Below, piece by piece: positions 23,696 through 34,868 of a DNA stretch of 64,000 bases (position 1 is its first letter; the number at the start of each line of letters is the position of its first letter). Both the position numbers and the translations under genes were made by a program. Under the pieces are notes generated by a model. It made no database searches, had not been told where the DNA came from, and saw nothing but the letters and a program-made list of their open reading frames with translations. Source of the stretch: Melampsora larici-populina 98AG31 (taxonomy: Eukaryota; Basidiomycota; Pucciniomycetes; Pucciniales; Melampsoraceae); NCBI RefSeq assembly GCF_000204055.1, contig NW_006768792.1, positions 1,015,661 through 1,079,660 on the forward strand, given 5' to 3'.

Positions 23696-26600
23696 CTGAT
23701 AAACTGCTACAGAATTGGTTGCACCTTGAGGTAATCTAGTTGATTGCAATCTTCCTAAAGGAGTCTCAAAAGTTGTTAATGGTCTTGAAACTTGCGCCAA
23801 TTCTCTTTCATCATATCCTCCCATAATATCCCCTAATCCATAACAAGCTCTAACAGAGAAAGATTCCACAAATTCTTCAGGTGAAGGAGGTATTCCAGCA
23901 TCTTTAATAGTTACTTTATTTAATACTTGAAGGTCATGTACTATTCTTAATTTTCCATCACCTTTAAGCACACAGAGAACTGGACTAGAAAAACTTGAAG
24001 ATGATTGTTCATAAAGACCAGTCTTAATTCTTTGTCTTACTAATTCAATATAATCATTTCTAATTGCTGTAGGTATTGGAAATGGTCTAATTTGCCAAGG
24101 TTCATGATCAATTACTGGAACCACGTAAGGTAATCCATATGAGTGCTTCAATAATCCTCTTTCTTCTTCACAATAAGCCACAGCTCCTTCCCTTAATACT
24201 AATATAAAGAGAAATAATTTCCATTCTTCATCTGAAAGCCACCCTGAAGGTCCAAAATTGCACTGCTTCAATCTTTCCACCGTGGTCTTATCAGTTCCAA
24301 TAAATTCTGGAGGATTTGGAATTAAAGGAGTCTTATAAGGATCTCTTGATAAAACTGGTCTTTGAAGAGGAAAATTTAAATATTGAGGCATAGGCGCATT
24401 AACAGGTTTAACCTTCTTTTCAACTGATTTATATTTGGCGCCGAAACTTCTATATTCAGTTCCTTCTGGATGTTAAAATATATCTTCATTTTCCAAATTC
24501 ATAATGATATTAATTTCATCAATTAAAGTCTGCTGCATGTTGATTTCATTTTCAAACTTAAGTCCATATATTTCATCTTCATTTAATTCCTCACGTAATT
24601 CCTCAAATAATTCATTTCCTTCATTATTCTCCAACATAAAACCTTGCCTTTCTTCAATTGAAACATTCAATTCTCTTTCCCACGTGCCTTTATCAGGTTC
24701 ACACAATCTTATCTTCATTCATACACCTCTACTATCCTTTAAAGTCATTCTTTCTCCAACATCTTCTTCAAAATTCAGCTGAGCTTCAAAATCAAAGAGG
24801 AAAGGTCTTCCAAGTAAAATAGGTGTGTCATCATCTTCTGCCACAAAGAAATGAACTATTCCATCAATATTGGCGCCTACATGAATCTTGACATTCTCAG
24901 CAATACCACAAAGAGGTGTCCTGTGTCCACTAATTCCTCTCACGCCACTTTTTAAATTAACCAAGGTCTGAACAGGTAATAACAGCATAATCTTTAAAGG
25001 AATAATATTTATTTGAGAACCTGAATCAATTAAAGCTTTAACCTTCATCTTCCCAATTGTAATTTCCACGTGTCCCAAAGGTGTTGAATAAAGAGTTGCT
25101 TGAGGCACATTAACTTCCAAAGAGGAATCAGATTCTGTTTCATATTCAAAGTCAGATAATATAGAATTATTTGCAACTGAAGCCATGGTTGTTTGATTTA
25201 AATTAAGTCTTCTCTTTGACCCCCATTTCTTAACTTCATCAGATATTACAGGTGAAATGGCGCATAATTCTTTAATTTGAAGTTCAATAGCACCATTCAT
25301 TATCTTTTCCACAACCTCAGAAACTATCTTTGCCTTATTTGCAAATGCTGGTAATCCTTTGCTTAATCTATCCTTCACAAAATCCCCGTCATTTGGAATA
25401 ATATATGTAGGTTTCTTTGTTTGAGCTGAACCATCCTCACTCTTATTACTTTTTTCATCTCTATGAATTCTTTTTAAACTTCCATCAAATATATCACGCT
25501 GTTCTTGAACATTATTATCTTCATCCACGTCCATAGCATCAATTTCCTCTATCATATCATTTATTGTAACCTTCTTCTTCTTCTTTAATTTATTCAACAT
25601 GTCTCCTTGATCCACAGCTTTCCCACTTCTTGTCTTCATTTCCACGCCATATAACTTAGTCCCAGCTCCAGCTTTGACTTCAGTACACCTCTTAGTAAAT
25701 TCAGGAACAGACCATTCCTCCAGAACTCCACAATTAGTCTTCAATTCATGTACCTTATCCTTTCCTTCTTCTCTAGTTAAAATACTCGTGGGAATTACAG
25801 GTGGTACTACTGCTGTATTTGTTACAGGTGGATTATTTACAGATGGATTATTCTGTTGCTGTTGTTGCATATTATTACGTGCCATAGCATTTGCTTGATC
25901 CTCAGAATATTTGATAACTTGTTGTCTAATTCCTTCATTAGCCTTCTTATACATTCTTTCATTACTCCTAGGTAAGAATAAACCATCCATCCTATCTTGA
26001 AGTAATCCAGCTTGTTTATCTTGAATAACCCATTTACACCTTCCCATACTATGTCCCTCCGTGTTACAATAAGAACAAAATGGCATAGTATTCTGTTGAG
26101 GCATAAAGTTTTGATTATTTATGGCGGGAATTTGATTACCATTATTGGGTACAGGATTATTGACAGGTCTATTATTATTATTGTTATTAAACTTATTAAA
26201 ATTTGAATTATTAGGTGTTCTGTTGGGTTGAAAATTATTATTAAATTGTTGAGGCCTTGAATTGTTATTTGACGGATATTGAACATTGTTCCTTTGATGT
26301 GGAATAACTTGTTAATGAATTTGATTTTGTAAAGCATTTGAAATTGGAATTTGAAAGTTGTAAGAATTATTTAAAGGTAATTGTAAAGGATTTTGGACGT
26401 GATTTATTTGTAAATTCTTTAAATCAGTACACAATATTTCCATCTGTTGATTAGCTTTAGCCTGCATTCCTCCAATCTTAGCAACTTTACTACTAGTATC
26501 CTTCTGAATTACTTCACGTTTAACTCCAGAAATTTCATTCTTGATGGTATATTTCTCTTCTCCAATATCTTCAAATACCAAAAGCGCCTCTTCTTCAATA

Positions 26601-28137
26601 TAATGATCAACCACCTTCTTTAATTTCTCTAAGTTGGGTAATATATATCTTCCACTTGATACTTTCTTCATCATCTTCTTCTTAATCATTCTCTTCTTAA
26701 ATTTCTTTTGAAGTTCATCTGAAAAAGCTTCATAGAGATATCTTGCCACCTCTTCATCACTTGAATCCACGTAATCATGTCTAGCCAGGTATTGATGAAT
26801 TTTATCAAAGTTAATTCTAAATGTTTGATATTCACTTTTACACGTAACACCTCCATTTCTCATTGTTCTTTCAGATAAAGTCCTCAAATGATCAATTGAA
26901 TATCTTGGCTGTTCCGTGGTAGTCTGATATCTTGCAATTAATTGCTCCTTGACCTTTTTCCAACTCCATTGTCCAACTCCCCAGCCTTCCATATCACATA
27001 TTTCCTCCTTAAGTTCTTCTCCAACAACAAAACTGGTAACTTGCCTAACCATATCCAATTCTGAGGCGCCATTTGCTTCAGCTTGACTATGATAATTGAT
27101 AATAAACTTCTTAACATTTCCTCCAACTTCAAATCTAACACTAGTATCAGAATTGTCAATTTTTTGTGGTTTTATATGACTTCTACTCCTCTCATTTCCT
27201 TCTTCCTCTTCACTTTCTTCTGAAGTTGAACTTGAATCATCACTTGAGCTACTTGAGGTGCTTGAATCTCCATTACTTTCTTCTTCCTTAATAACCTCCT
27301 TCTTCCTACTTATCTTCTTTCCTTTTCCCTTCGTAACCACCTTAATAACTTCCTTAATCCTCTCCTTCTTCCCACCCTCTTCTTTAAGTCTTATTGAATT
27401 AACTATATCCGCCATTTCTCTTTCTCTTCTTAAATAATGTTGTTGTTGATTAATAAACTGTTGTTGCCAATCAGGTTCTTCCTCGTGGTCTGAGGGTAAT
27501 AATGGTTTTTGTTCCCTAAATCCAGTAAATGCTGAAGGTGGAATTGGGTCCTCAGAAGTTGATTCTTCATGTTGCTTTCCACGCACAGTTGATCCTGAAG
27601 CAGGTCCTGGTGGTGGTGGTAAAGAGCCAGAGGGTAAAGATGTTGAATAATTAATAGGATTCTCTAGAGCATAAGTTCTGCTACTACGTGGAGTTCTTTT
27701 ATAATGAGAAGTTGGTGGTAATTCTAATTCTGAATCTCCATCTTCTGCTCCTTCTTGTTCATGAATTTGAATATTTGAAGACATAATTATTGATTTAATT
27801 ATAATGAAATGATATTATGAAATAAAGAGAAACTTGAAATATTAATGAATTTGAAGGTTATAATAAGTTTTAAAAGTGAATATATGTGTGGTTTTTTAGT
27901 TATATTCTTTCTTTTAAAGATTGATTGATGTTGTTTAGTATATTAATAATTGATGTTGAATTTAATTAATTGAATATTATTGATATTTGTTGAATATAAT
28001 TTTTATTTCAAAATGATGAGTTATGTTATTATTAATGTGATTGTTGTTGTTTTAATAATAAATTGTTAATGTTTTAAGATAATAATTAAGGGAATTATTA
28101 AATATGATTGACGGATGTTGCTTGTTTAAAGTAGAGC

Positions 28138-28155
28138 TCCAGTGGAGTCACCAAT
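28138..28155 (-). promoter_or_regulatory. Candidate primer binding site of element 2
   Basis: On the minus strand, directly after the LTR end ATACTACA, the sequence is TATTGGTGACTCCACTGG. A TGG two or three bases inside the LTR is where the CCA end of a priming tRNA would anneal. I cannot name the tRNA. Confidence 0.45.
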
Positions 28156-28156
28156 A

Positions 28157-29751
28157 TGTAGTATTTAAAGCTCCACAAGAGCTTTACAACACCTAAGAAG
28201 GGATAATCTACTACGTGTAATATAGTAGAAGTTGCCTAAAGACTGCCTTCTTCAAAGAAACCAGCACACGGGCACTTGCTGACCACTTTGTGATAACAGA
28301 GAAAAAGATAAAAGGCACCAGAGAAATAAAGCAATACTGTTGTGTAGTATTATTCCCAATTTTAAGCGCAGAAAAGTCCACACACTATGTTATTACTAGC
28401 AATACTGTTGTTAAGTATTATTCCCAATTTGACTTATAGTCTTTAACACACGTAAATAAATTTCTCCTTGCTTTGAAGGGGCGGATTTAAGTGATCTTAG
28501 TACAAATATAGTAAATAAATGATGATTTATAACACTACAGCAAAGGTATAAGATGCAGAAAAGGGAATAACAATCCCCAAATTATCAAAGAGTATGGATA
28601 TCCACATGTAACAACCTCTTCAACAGTCAACAGCCTAAAAAACCAGTCAAATCGGCCTAAAGAACCCTAAAAACCATGTAATGACGCAATGTAATGATCT
28701 TGTTACTAATGTATGATGTAATTTTCACCGCCAAAAGTGATCAATGACGCAATGATGGAATGTACAGCACTTCTTAAGATGAATACAGGTGTTTTTTTCC
28801 TTGTAAACCAGCTGCAAACCCATTTTGGAGATTACGAATTTTTTTAGAAGTGGTCCAACTTTGATCTACTATACTGATCATTTATGACACCCATATGACC
28901 TATTTCTGATGAGTGATGAGTAAGATATTGAGTTGTGAAGTTAAGGTTTTTGGTGTTACATGTTGACTTGGGACTGTAAATTCGAGATTCACACCAATTT
29001 CTTATTTGCCTTATAACTTTTTACATACACCTCCGTTACTAATGATTTAAAGTTTGTACATTTTGTAATCTACTCTTCTGCGTTGAATGAGATATCTACC
29101 AATTTAATCTGACGTCATTTAACATATGTAATTAGCTGAAAACCTTCATTTTCGACGATTTTCACCTATTTTCTTCACTTTTCACAGCACTACTCTCGTT
29201 TTCTTGCTCATGTAATATGACATCATCTTCTATAACCTGAAAAATCTCGGAAAGTCCTCTTGGCAACCTTAATTTTCACTACTACCACCATTACATATGT
29301 AAACCACACGCATAACCCTTGTTTACCAACTTCGAAAAAGTACCTTTCTGCTGATAACTTCTGTTTTCCCTTATCAGCCTTGAAGATTAAAATTGTCACG
29401 GTATAATATAATGTTTTTCTTTCATATTCTAACCTCATAAAACCCATAACTTTATTTTTACTACCCTAAAAACCATTTTCCAACCTTTACACCTATATTT
29501 TCAAATTTTTCTTATCTTTTCCTTTTCTTTCTTTTTGTAATAACTTTGTAAGTAAACTATGTTGATCTTAAGAATAATTTTGAAATGAGATGACGTAATA
29601 CTGAGCTAATAAGTATACATAAGCCTCTCAGAGCTTCAATTGATCTGAAAACCTGAATTTTGAATTTCCTGCTATACTGAAGTTTTCTAATAACTTGGTA
29701 AAATGAAAGATGATTAATTTTCTTGCTTGTTATCATAAATAGATCACCACA
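28157..29751 (-). repeat. Element 2 right (5') LTR (1595 bp)
   Basis: It starts TGTAGTATTTAAAGC, retains the uninterrupted site ACAACACCTAAGAAGGG that element 1 entered in the other LTR, and ends ATCACCACA. It is followed by TSD CCGG. The short minus-strand ORF near 29223-29447 is mirrored in the left LTR (18435-18659) and is not a gene. Confidence 0.9.
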
Positions 29752-29755
29752 CCGG

Positions 29756-30715
29756 GGCCTAGACTGTCCTAGGCCCCGGCCCGGCCTTCTCCAAGGTAAG
29801 GCCACCTGGCAATTAGGTGGCCTTACTGATCAATCGAATGGGCCACCTAATTCCTAGGGGGCCTTACCTTAAAAGTAAGGCCACCTAGGAATTAGGTGGC
29901 CGTGCCATTGCTCAGTGATAGTGCAATAGCATCGCGGATTGGTCCGGGGCCGAGCTGCGGCCTTGGCCCTGGATTCCTCCATCACACAATCACTGAGTGA
30001 TAGTGCAATGGAGGGGCCACCTAGGAATTAGGTGGCCGTTCCATCGCGGACAATCACTCAAAGATCCTGCGATGGTAGAATACTGGGCCAGGGCCGCAGC
30101 TCAGCCTCTGCCCTGGATTTGAGTGAGTATAGTACACCTAGCTTGGGGGCCATACCTCAAAAGTAGGCCACCTGGGAATTAGGTGGCCGTGCCATCGCAC
30201 TATCACTCACTGATTGTGCAATGGAGGAATCCAGGGCCAAGGCCGCAGCTCAGCCCCGGACCAATCCGCATGAGTGATAGTGCAATGGCACGGCCACCTA
30301 GGAATGAGGTGGCCCCTCCATCGCACTATCACTCAGTGATCATGCAATGGAGGAATCCAGGGCCGAGGCCGCAGCTCGGCCCCGGACCAATCCGTGATGC
30401 CATCGCACTATCACTGAGTGATAGTGCAATGGCACGGCCACCCAATTCCTAGGTGGCCTTACTTTTAAGGTAAGGCCACCTAGCTAGGTGGCCCCTCCAT
30501 CGCACAATCACTCAGTGATCGTGCGATGGAGGAATCCAGGGCCGAGGCCGCAGCTCGGCCCTGGACCAATCCGCGATGCCATCGCACTATCACTGAGTAA
30601 TAGTGCGATGGCACGGCCACCCAATTCCTAGGTGGCCTTACTTTTAAGGTAAGGCCACCTAGCTAGGTGGCCCCTGCATCGCACGAACAGCTCAGGTAGG
30701 TGGCCTTTCTGGCTG
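29756..30715. repeat. GC-rich cluster of interlocking hairpin repeats
   Basis: Three inverted-repeat modules recur in shuffled order: GGCCACCTA..TAGGTGGCC, CCATCGCACTATCAC..GTGATAGTGCAATGG, and CCAGGGCCGAGGCC..GGCCCTGG. The first hairpin, CCGGGGCCTAG..CTAGGCCCCGG, starts at the right TSD of element 2. The GC content contrasts sharply with the A+T-rich DNA on both sides. The open frame 30183-30452 merely reads through two repeat units. Confidence 0.75.
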
Positions 30716-30921
30716 GAACATCCACATATTTTTTTTGTTAAATTTTTTTTTCAAAATTGTAATTCAAATAAAAAAAATTGAATATATATATCTGATTCAA
30801 TTTTTTTTTCTTTTTGGAATTAAATAAGATGAAACTTATAGTTTTATAGGGAAATGAATTTTTTTTTCACCGTTAAAATCAAAATATTATAAATATGTAC
30901 ATTGAAACACATTGGTACAAT

Positions 30922-31127
30922 CACTGCCAGCATAGATGCCTTGGGTTGATAAATCTGAGGCATCATTGGAGGCAAATCCTCGGACAGACCTTGTCCGAGG
31001 TTTTTGCCCGAGGTATTTTTTTGCCCTGAGAATTACCTTGGATCAAAACCTCGGGAAGCTTCTGTCCAAGGTTTTGCATCTGAGGATACCTCAGATTTTG
31101 TAATCTGAGGTAAATATGTTGGTGGTG
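30922..31127. mobile_element. CACTA-type MITE, family A copy 3 (206 bp)
   Basis: TSD AAT at 30919-30921 and 31128-31130. It begins CACTGCCAGCATAGATGC and ends AAATATGTTGGTGGTG. The same length as copies 1 and 2 but with many more substitutions, mostly CCTCGG to CTCAGA-like changes, so it is older. Confidence 0.9.
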
Positions 31128-31740
31128 AATGTGTTTGAAAGGAATATTTGGTTTAATTACTCATCAATTTTTATATATGTATTGATATACATATATAAAA
31201 TATATATTGCAACATTTCAATTACAACGTGTTTGAAAGGTTTGTCCAATACTTTCGGCTTTTGTTAACAAAAAAAATACTACATATTGAAACAATTGTCT
31301 GTCTATTGTTAAAGAAATAAATATATACTGGAAGAGTTGCATCCAAATATGATTGAAAGCATTGTTTGGTAGTATATTTTAGTAATATACTCAATTTATG
31401 TATTCTTTTGTTAATGAAAAATAAAATTATATTATGGAACAGTTTGAGTAAGATGTGTTTGAAAATTTTTCGGTTGAGATACTCATCATCCCAACTGTTT
31501 TTTTTTCCTTTTTTTAATGAAAAAAAAATTGAAACAGACTCAGTATAATCTGTTTAAAAGAGATGTTTGTTCCGATATTCAAATATCAATATTCTTATGA
31601 GGGTCATTTATAGACATGATATGTCCGGAATATCAATTAATTGTGCTGGTGCAGGATAGGGGAACCACACGCAATGGCCACTATTCCCCCTAACCCGTGA
31701 TGGAACATGTGACATGGGATTTGCATCAATCTCAGGATCT
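31128..31740. other. A+T-rich spacer, no gene seen
   Basis: Poly-A/T-rich DNA with no supported ORF. A GGATAGGGGAACC ... CCCCCTAACCC imperfect inverted stretch lies at 31653-31699. Confidence 0.5.
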
Positions 31741-31867
31741 TGTGCTTGGATCTGCAAGATCCATGAATGTTTTGTAAATTGTTAAACGCTTGTGCGTGGA
31801 TCTGTGAGATCCATGAATGTTTGATAAAATGTGTAAATCCGCACAGCAAATTTGAGCTCATATAAAG
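31741..31867 (+). promoter_or_regulatory. Candidate promoter of the SNF2-like gene
   Basis: Two direct repeats read GTGCTTGGATCTGC..AGATCCATGAATGTTT and GTGCGTGGATCTGT..AGATCCATGAATGTTT (about 31741-31770 and 31792-31822), each with a GGATCT/AGATCC dyad. A TATAAAG box sits at 31861-31867, 80 bp before the likely ATG at 31947. Promoter function is inferred from position. Confidence 0.4.
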
Positions 31868-31946
31868 TGTGCTTCATGCACCCAAAGTATATTGTCCCTC
31901 ATTTCAATCATCCATTTTTCATCCGCTTCATCTTATTTTTATAATC

Positions 31947-32813
31947 ATGTTTGTCACACCTCAACAAAATCTAAGCCAACCAGTATGTGCTGGGATGATA
32001 TCTTTTACGGTGGCATCACCCACTTCCACCGCGGCCAAACTAGAACATCCCCATCAGTCACCTGTGTTCCTGAAAGTCTCTGTGGATATCCACAGCACAC
32101 CAGAGATCAATTTATATCTTCCAACTGGAATTTCTTTGGGGTATGTCCCTCCATGTGTTGATAGTTGTTTCTTGAAGCTTCTTGGAAGCACACCTTGTAT
32201 ATATGAAGCTCTACCTGCTGGTGGATGGAAACCGGGTTCAACTTTTGACCCCAGTCACCCAGTTCTCATCAGCTCTACTGTCAACACCACTATTATAGAG
32301 TTTGATGGGCATGATGTGTCACAATTGCAAGTCCATGCACTTATATTTATCCCAAGTTGGTACCAAGGAAGCCTTGTCAAGACAGTCAGGACCTTCAAGA
32401 TCACACTCCAGTGTCCTACTCATTACAATCCTCAACAACATCAACTTATTCCTCTGGTGGATCTAGAAGCACAGACAACTCCCAACTGGAGCTCAGCATT
32501 TCCTGATCACATGTTGACCAGTGACGCGGTCTCCAGACTTGCGTCCATTTCATGCGGCTCAGATCTTCAGCCTGTCAATCCATCGGAGATAGTTACTTCT
32601 CAGCTCCACCCCCATCAGCAGCAGGGCCTGGCCTTTTTGTTGGACAGAGAAAATCCTGGATCAACAACTTATCACTCCCTTTGGTTTAATGAATCAATGC
32701 CACCCTTCAACCGGTGGAGTCACCGTCTCTGTGGGGAAGAATTTATTGTCACTGAGGGACAAACCGGACCAGTCAGTGTTGCTTCGCAGCTTGAGCTAAA
32801 GATGACCGGCTGA
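31947..32813 (+). pseudogene. Truncated SNF2/RAD5-like helicase, N-terminal part only
   Basis: The frame starts MFVTPQQNLSQPVC (ATG 31947; an upstream in-frame start at 31869 would lie at the TATA box). It contains the typical pre-helicase segment HPHQQQGLAFLLDREN (about 32607-32655), which in SNF2/RAD5-type ATPases immediately precedes the Walker A block. The frame stops at 32813 before any GGLLADDMGLGKT-like motif, DEAD box or helicase C domain. The family acts in chromatin remodelling and DNA repair; this fragment cannot hydrolyse ATP. Sequence downstream is antisense to another transposon-like ORF, which suggests truncation by insertion. Confidence 0.6.
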
Positions 32814-33090
32814 TGATGTTGTTGTGTTTGTTTTTGAGGGCAATGAGAGCTCGCTTTTGGTTCAGAGATTGTTTATAATTATCTAATACTGCTTCCTTTA
32901 CAACCGCCACATCATAATTTCCTTGTTGTTTCAAGTCCCATTCTTTGATTTGTCTTCTAACAGTTCTTACACAGACTCGGATGTTGTGCCGTTGCCAATC
33001 AGTGTCGCATACTGTTTGTGCTGGCCAGTTGTTAGCCACAGCTCCTTCAACAAGGGGTCGCAAGATTTCATCAGATACTTTTGCTGGCAT
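32773..33090 (-). CDS. HTH-like N-terminal fragment, probably transposon-derived
   Basis: The 105-residue frame begins MPAKVSDEILRPLVEGAVANN at an ATG and continues CVRTVRRQIKEWDLKQQGNYD and LDNYKQSLNQKRALIALKNKHN. The VRTVRRQIKEW segment looks like a recognition helix in a helix-turn-helix, as in the N-terminal part of some fungal integrase/transposase proteins. The catalytic part is missing; the frame ends at 32773, overlapping the end of the helicase fragment on the other strand. Assignment is an impression, not a confirmed homology. Confidence 0.35.
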   Translation of the reverse strand: MPAKVSDEILRPLVEGAVANNWPAQTVCDTDWQRHNIRVCVRTVRRQIKEWDLKQQGNYDVAVVKEAVLDNYKQSLNQKRALIALKNKHNNIISRSSLAQAAKQH

Positions 33091-33179
33091 GTTGGTGTGT
33101 AGTTGGTGATGGAGACAGGAGGTGATTTGATGAGGATTGCAAAAGATTGAGGACAGTCGAAGAAGATCATTACAAGTTA

Positions 33180-34376
33180 AAGGTCAACAATGAATTTGTT
33201 TATCCATAGATCAACTCATGACCATTAGTGCAAGTTTTGATTCTTTGCACATGGGTGAGAAACCTTTTTGGATTCATTTGCAGTTCCCCAATTTAAAATT
33301 CAGATCAGCTGGTGGCTACACCCTGCTCCACCGCCTCTTTTCACCATATCTGACAATCCAAATTTGCCAGTCGTCCACATCTAGCTGACTTTCCTGAAGG
33401 ACCCAATGTGGATCCTATGTATGTATGTTATGTAGGACCCCGGATAGCGCCAGCCAGGGCCCATTCTCTCTAAGTTAGTGCAAATCCTGTTGCATCTCCC
33501 TAATTCTAACGATTAACTTCCGCAATCTCCTGATCATCAAAACTTCTGATCATCAATGCTTCAAACACCAGCTGAAAATCAGCATCATATGTAGCCCTAT
33601 TACTCCTGAAGGATCAAAACCAATTCTTGACTCAATCAAAATCCTCCAACTTACCCTAATGCCAACAGCAATCGCACCTTTTTGCATACATACCACACGA
33701 TCCACTTATATCTTTCATTCTATCTCATCGGGACCGATATAGGTTTGATCTAGGTCTGACTTGGTATCTTCAACTCCTGATCTCTCAACTTACTCATTAC
33801 CAAATGCTTTCACAGATCAAGAGAAAGCTTTGCCGGAATCGATCATTTGATTTCAAAACTGAGAAGATGATCAATCATTTCACTCAACGCAACTTCATTT
33901 CCAAAACAATAATATCAGCAATGGCACAAATTTGTTGATTGCATTTTAATTGAAGTTCAACTTTTGAAAACTTCATTAACAATCCTCAAGTAAGTTATTT
34001 CAACCTTTTCACTTTTTTATTTTTAAGTCATTAACATCAACAACATCAACAAAATGCCCTCCCAACTTCCTTTCAATCCTAATCAAAATAGGTCATCCAA
34101 TCTGGATCAGCCAGTGCTCAAATTGACACTCAGACTTCTGACACTGAGGTAATTCATTCAACCTTCAGGCCTATCTTATCCGTCTCGATGTCATACTCAC
34201 ATTCAAGTTTGAAGTTTATATCAGTCTCGTTCACTGACAGGAGCCATACATATTCATTTTTCTAGCAACACCATTCAAAGCCATCTCTCATCTTACTCGC
34301 TCAACGACCTTGCCCACCAAACCGATCCAAGCATTACCAAACTCTCCTAAATCAACTTCAATCTTTTCAACACATC
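33180..34376. other. No gene seen
   Basis: A+T-rich DNA without supported coding sequence. The stretch 33290-33480 has mixed composition, and CCGGATAGCGCCAGCCAGGG at 33441-33460 stands out, but no element ends were found. Confidence 0.5.
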
Positions 34377-34681
34377 ATATCCGTCAATAACTCCCCAAAT
34401 CACCATTGACTGAAGTCGAAGCTAGAGGGGTCATAGCCTTCCCTGTATACCCATATGTAATCTTACTATCAATCGATTTTCTTGATCTCACTATTCATGA
34501 AAAACCGTCGTATGCCAGATAGAAGTGTGATTCCAGAATTAGTCTCACTAGAACTTATCTCCAGAACGATCTTCTCAAGTAAAGCAAGTGAAACCAATCA
34601 ATAGCAAATCTTGAAAGATTCTTGATCAATCTTACTGACTCCCTCTGATGTGTTTCTAGGATCTTCGACTTTGGAATTTAA
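34377..34681. repeat. Gap-flanking duplicate, left copy (305 bp)
   Basis: Matches 34869-35173 over its whole length except two adjacent bases (CTCTGATGTG versus CTCTATTGTG near 34646). It ends exactly at the assembly gap. Confidence 0.9.
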
Positions 34682-34781
34682 NNNNNNNNNNNNNNNNNNN
34701 NNNNNNNNNNNNNNNNNNNNNNNNNNNNNNNNNNNNNNNNNNNNNNNNNNNNNNNNNNNNNNNNNNNNNNNNNNNNNNNNN
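34682..34781. other. Assembly gap (100 N)
   Basis: Exactly 100 Ns, the conventional size for a gap of unknown length. Followed by an A-rich run and 65 bp of unrelated sequence before the duplicate resumes. Confidence 0.98.
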
Positions 34782-34868
34782 AAAAGAAAAAAAAAAAAAA
34801 AAAATGTGTCCAATTTTTTTTCAAGACGGCAGAGTCAGCCGGTGGACGATCCGGCACCCCCTAGCCGT

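Larger units (their letters stand above)
20940..27784 (-). pseudogene. Ty3/Gypsy Gag-Pol polyprotein of element 2 (nonsense- and MITE-broken)
   Basis: Reading on the minus strand from ATG 27784: Gag with an acidic Ser-rich stretch (27250-27180), then an Asn/Gln-rich tract and the CCHC knuckle CSYCNTEGHSMGRC (about 26075-26035). Protease follows, KALIDSGSQINIIP (about 25045). RT has LRIVHDLQVLNK, GLGDIMGGYDEREL and TRLPQGATNSVAVYQ, then after the MITE FIDDGGIKGP (about 23440-23410). RNase H: LAVDSSFIAAGGVLMQ and LELCGV (22950-22790). Integrase: HHCC HKELGHRG..CEECQKK, then VSLDAIHI, AVDGGSEFKG, EGMVERGHKDIKG (22030-21740) and the WNGPFRI GPY/F module (about 21130). In-frame stops are at 26312, 24719, 24473, 23073, 22425 and about 22158. 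Apart from the two MITEs the frame is otherwise continuous, so decay was by point changes. An acidic tail (EEEEEEVTDEEE) ends at 20940. Confidence 0.88.
8990..29751 (-). mobile_element. Outer Ty3/Gypsy retrotransposon (element 2), hosting nested insertions
   Basis: This minus-strand LTR element starts TGTAGTATTTAAAGC at 8990 and ends ATCACCACA at 29751. It is flanked by a 4-bp TSD CCGG (8986-8989, 29752-29755). The left (3') LTR is split by element 1 into 8990-9028 and 17384-18963; the right (5') LTR is 28157-29751. A polypurine tract abuts the 3' LTR at 18964-18979, and a TTGGTGACTCC primer-binding-like site abuts the 5' LTR. Insertions inside it are element 1 (9029-17378), a foldback (19655-20470) and MITEs at 21439-21621 and 23490-23695. 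Coding content is gag, protease, RT, RNase H and integrase on the minus strand plus an antisense gene near the 3' LTR. Confidence 0.88.

Noticed and set aside
30183..30452. 89-codon ORF in the GC-rich cluster
   Set aside because: It repeats the hairpin modules twice (QWRNPGPRPQL) and has no independent coding signal.
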